From Thomasclavelia sp. (lineage in GTDB: Bacteria > Bacillota_I > Bacilli_A > Erysipelotrichales > Erysipelotrichaceae): a stretch of 14,181 bases of DNA. A program made the position numbers and the translations under genes. Shown here piece after piece: positions 14,047 to 14,181 of this stretch. The stretch's first letter is position 1; the number at the start of each line of letters is the position of its first letter. Below the pieces are notes generated by a model that was not told where the DNA came from, made no database searches, and saw only the letters and a program-made list of their open reading frames with translations. The stretch lies in the NCBI GenBank assembly GCA_020024765.1, contig JAHHTG010000021.1:1-14181 (forward strand), read 5' to 3'.

Positions 14047-14076
14047 ATTTTAACACTCATATTTTGAGGTTGTCAA
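14047..14076 (-). promoter_or_regulatory. Promoter of the pyrCBI operon with a dyad in the spacer
   Basis: On the minus strand TTGACA (14076-14071), an 18-base spacer and TAAAAT (14052-14047) with an upstream TG (TGTTAAAAT, extended -10). The predicted start is near 14040, in an AAAA run. The spacer holds a short dyad CTCA-N5-TGAG (14056-14068) that a repressor could use. The short leader holds no hairpin, terminator or PyrR-like binding loop. Confidence 0.75.
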
Positions 14077-14181
14077 GTTGCGCGCAGGCTCTAAATTTAA
14101 AATTTTAGATTTATTTCTTTGAGTGACTTTCAACAGATAGGCAGGTAAATAAAACAGCGCTGGAATAACAATATATAAAAC
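14050..14181 (-). CDS. Probable C-terminal end of a membrane protein, start outside the window
   Basis: One minus-strand frame is open from the window edge (14181) to a TAA at 14052-14050, 43 codons. It reads as a hydrophobic segment (VLYIVIPALFYLPAYLL) followed by a basic stretch (KVTQRNKSK) and a polar tail, which is the usual end of a multi-spanning transporter. The other two minus frames stop within about 25 codons. The family cannot be recognised from this fragment. If it is real, the pyr promoter lies within its last codons and its stop codon forms part of the pyr -10 box. The open frame could also be chance in a short stretch. Confidence 0.5.
   Translation of the reverse strand, partial: VLYIVIPALFYLPAYLLKVTQRNKSKILNLEPARNLTTSKYEC

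Noticed and set aside
1..14181. Defence system, prophage, transposon or CRISPR content
   Set aside because: All sizeable frames belong to housekeeping or common membrane and regulatory families, base composition is even by eye, and no terminal repeats, integrase, transposase or regularly spaced repeats are seen.

Overview
The window is an ordinary stretch of chromosome from a low-GC Gram-positive (Bacillota). The gene content (murG-murB, ruvA-ruvB with no ruvC beside them, a RelQ-type alarmone synthetase, an EIIA-Man protein, a class I PyrC with PyrB and PyrI) and the AT-rich codon use suggest a relative of the Erysipelotrichia; this placement is inferred from style and not proven. TGG encodes Trp and TAA/TAG act as stops, so the standard code applies. 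There is no rRNA, tRNA, CRISPR array, insertion sequence or phage gene. The longest stretch without a gene is about 220 bases (2228-2447).

Layout. 1-2227, minus strand: a small two-helix membrane protein gene, then murG and murB overlapping by 13 bases (peptidoglycan precursor synthesis; murB is cut by the window edge). 2448-3074, plus: a YitT-type membrane protein with a textbook promoter and a TTG start. 3096-4046, minus: a CPBP-family intramembrane protease. 4109-6811, plus: a COG2509-type FAD-dependent dehydrogenase followed by a membrane-anchored HtrA/DegP-like serine protease. 6944-8061, minus: an orphan EIIA-Man PTS protein, an intrinsic terminator, then the small alarmone synthetase. 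8132-9718, minus: ruvA-ruvB (Holliday junction branch migration). 9768-10637, minus: an EamA/DMT transporter divergent from a TetR-family regulator (10801-11337, plus). 11368-14016, minus: pyrC-pyrB-pyrI (steps 2 and 3 of pyrimidine synthesis, with the allosteric chain of aspartate transcarbamylase). 14050-14181, minus: probably the 3' end of a membrane protein gene.

Transcription units are cleanly separated by perfect hairpin terminators at nearly every boundary. Most genes have a good Shine-Dalgarno site, but three (the FAD dehydrogenase, ruvA and the CPBP protease) have none. In the first two the start codon sits exactly six bases after a TATAAT box, which predicts leaderless mRNAs. Other regulatory points worth noting are a six-codon leader ORF in front of murG, a terminator wedged between the EIIA gene and relQ, a 17-bp dyad at the start of the tetR transcript, and a pyr promoter with only about 24 bases of leader, leaving no room for a PyrR-type attenuator. 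I see no obviously new multi-gene system; the novelty lies in these small regulatory arrangements and in the unrecognised membrane protein ahead of murG.
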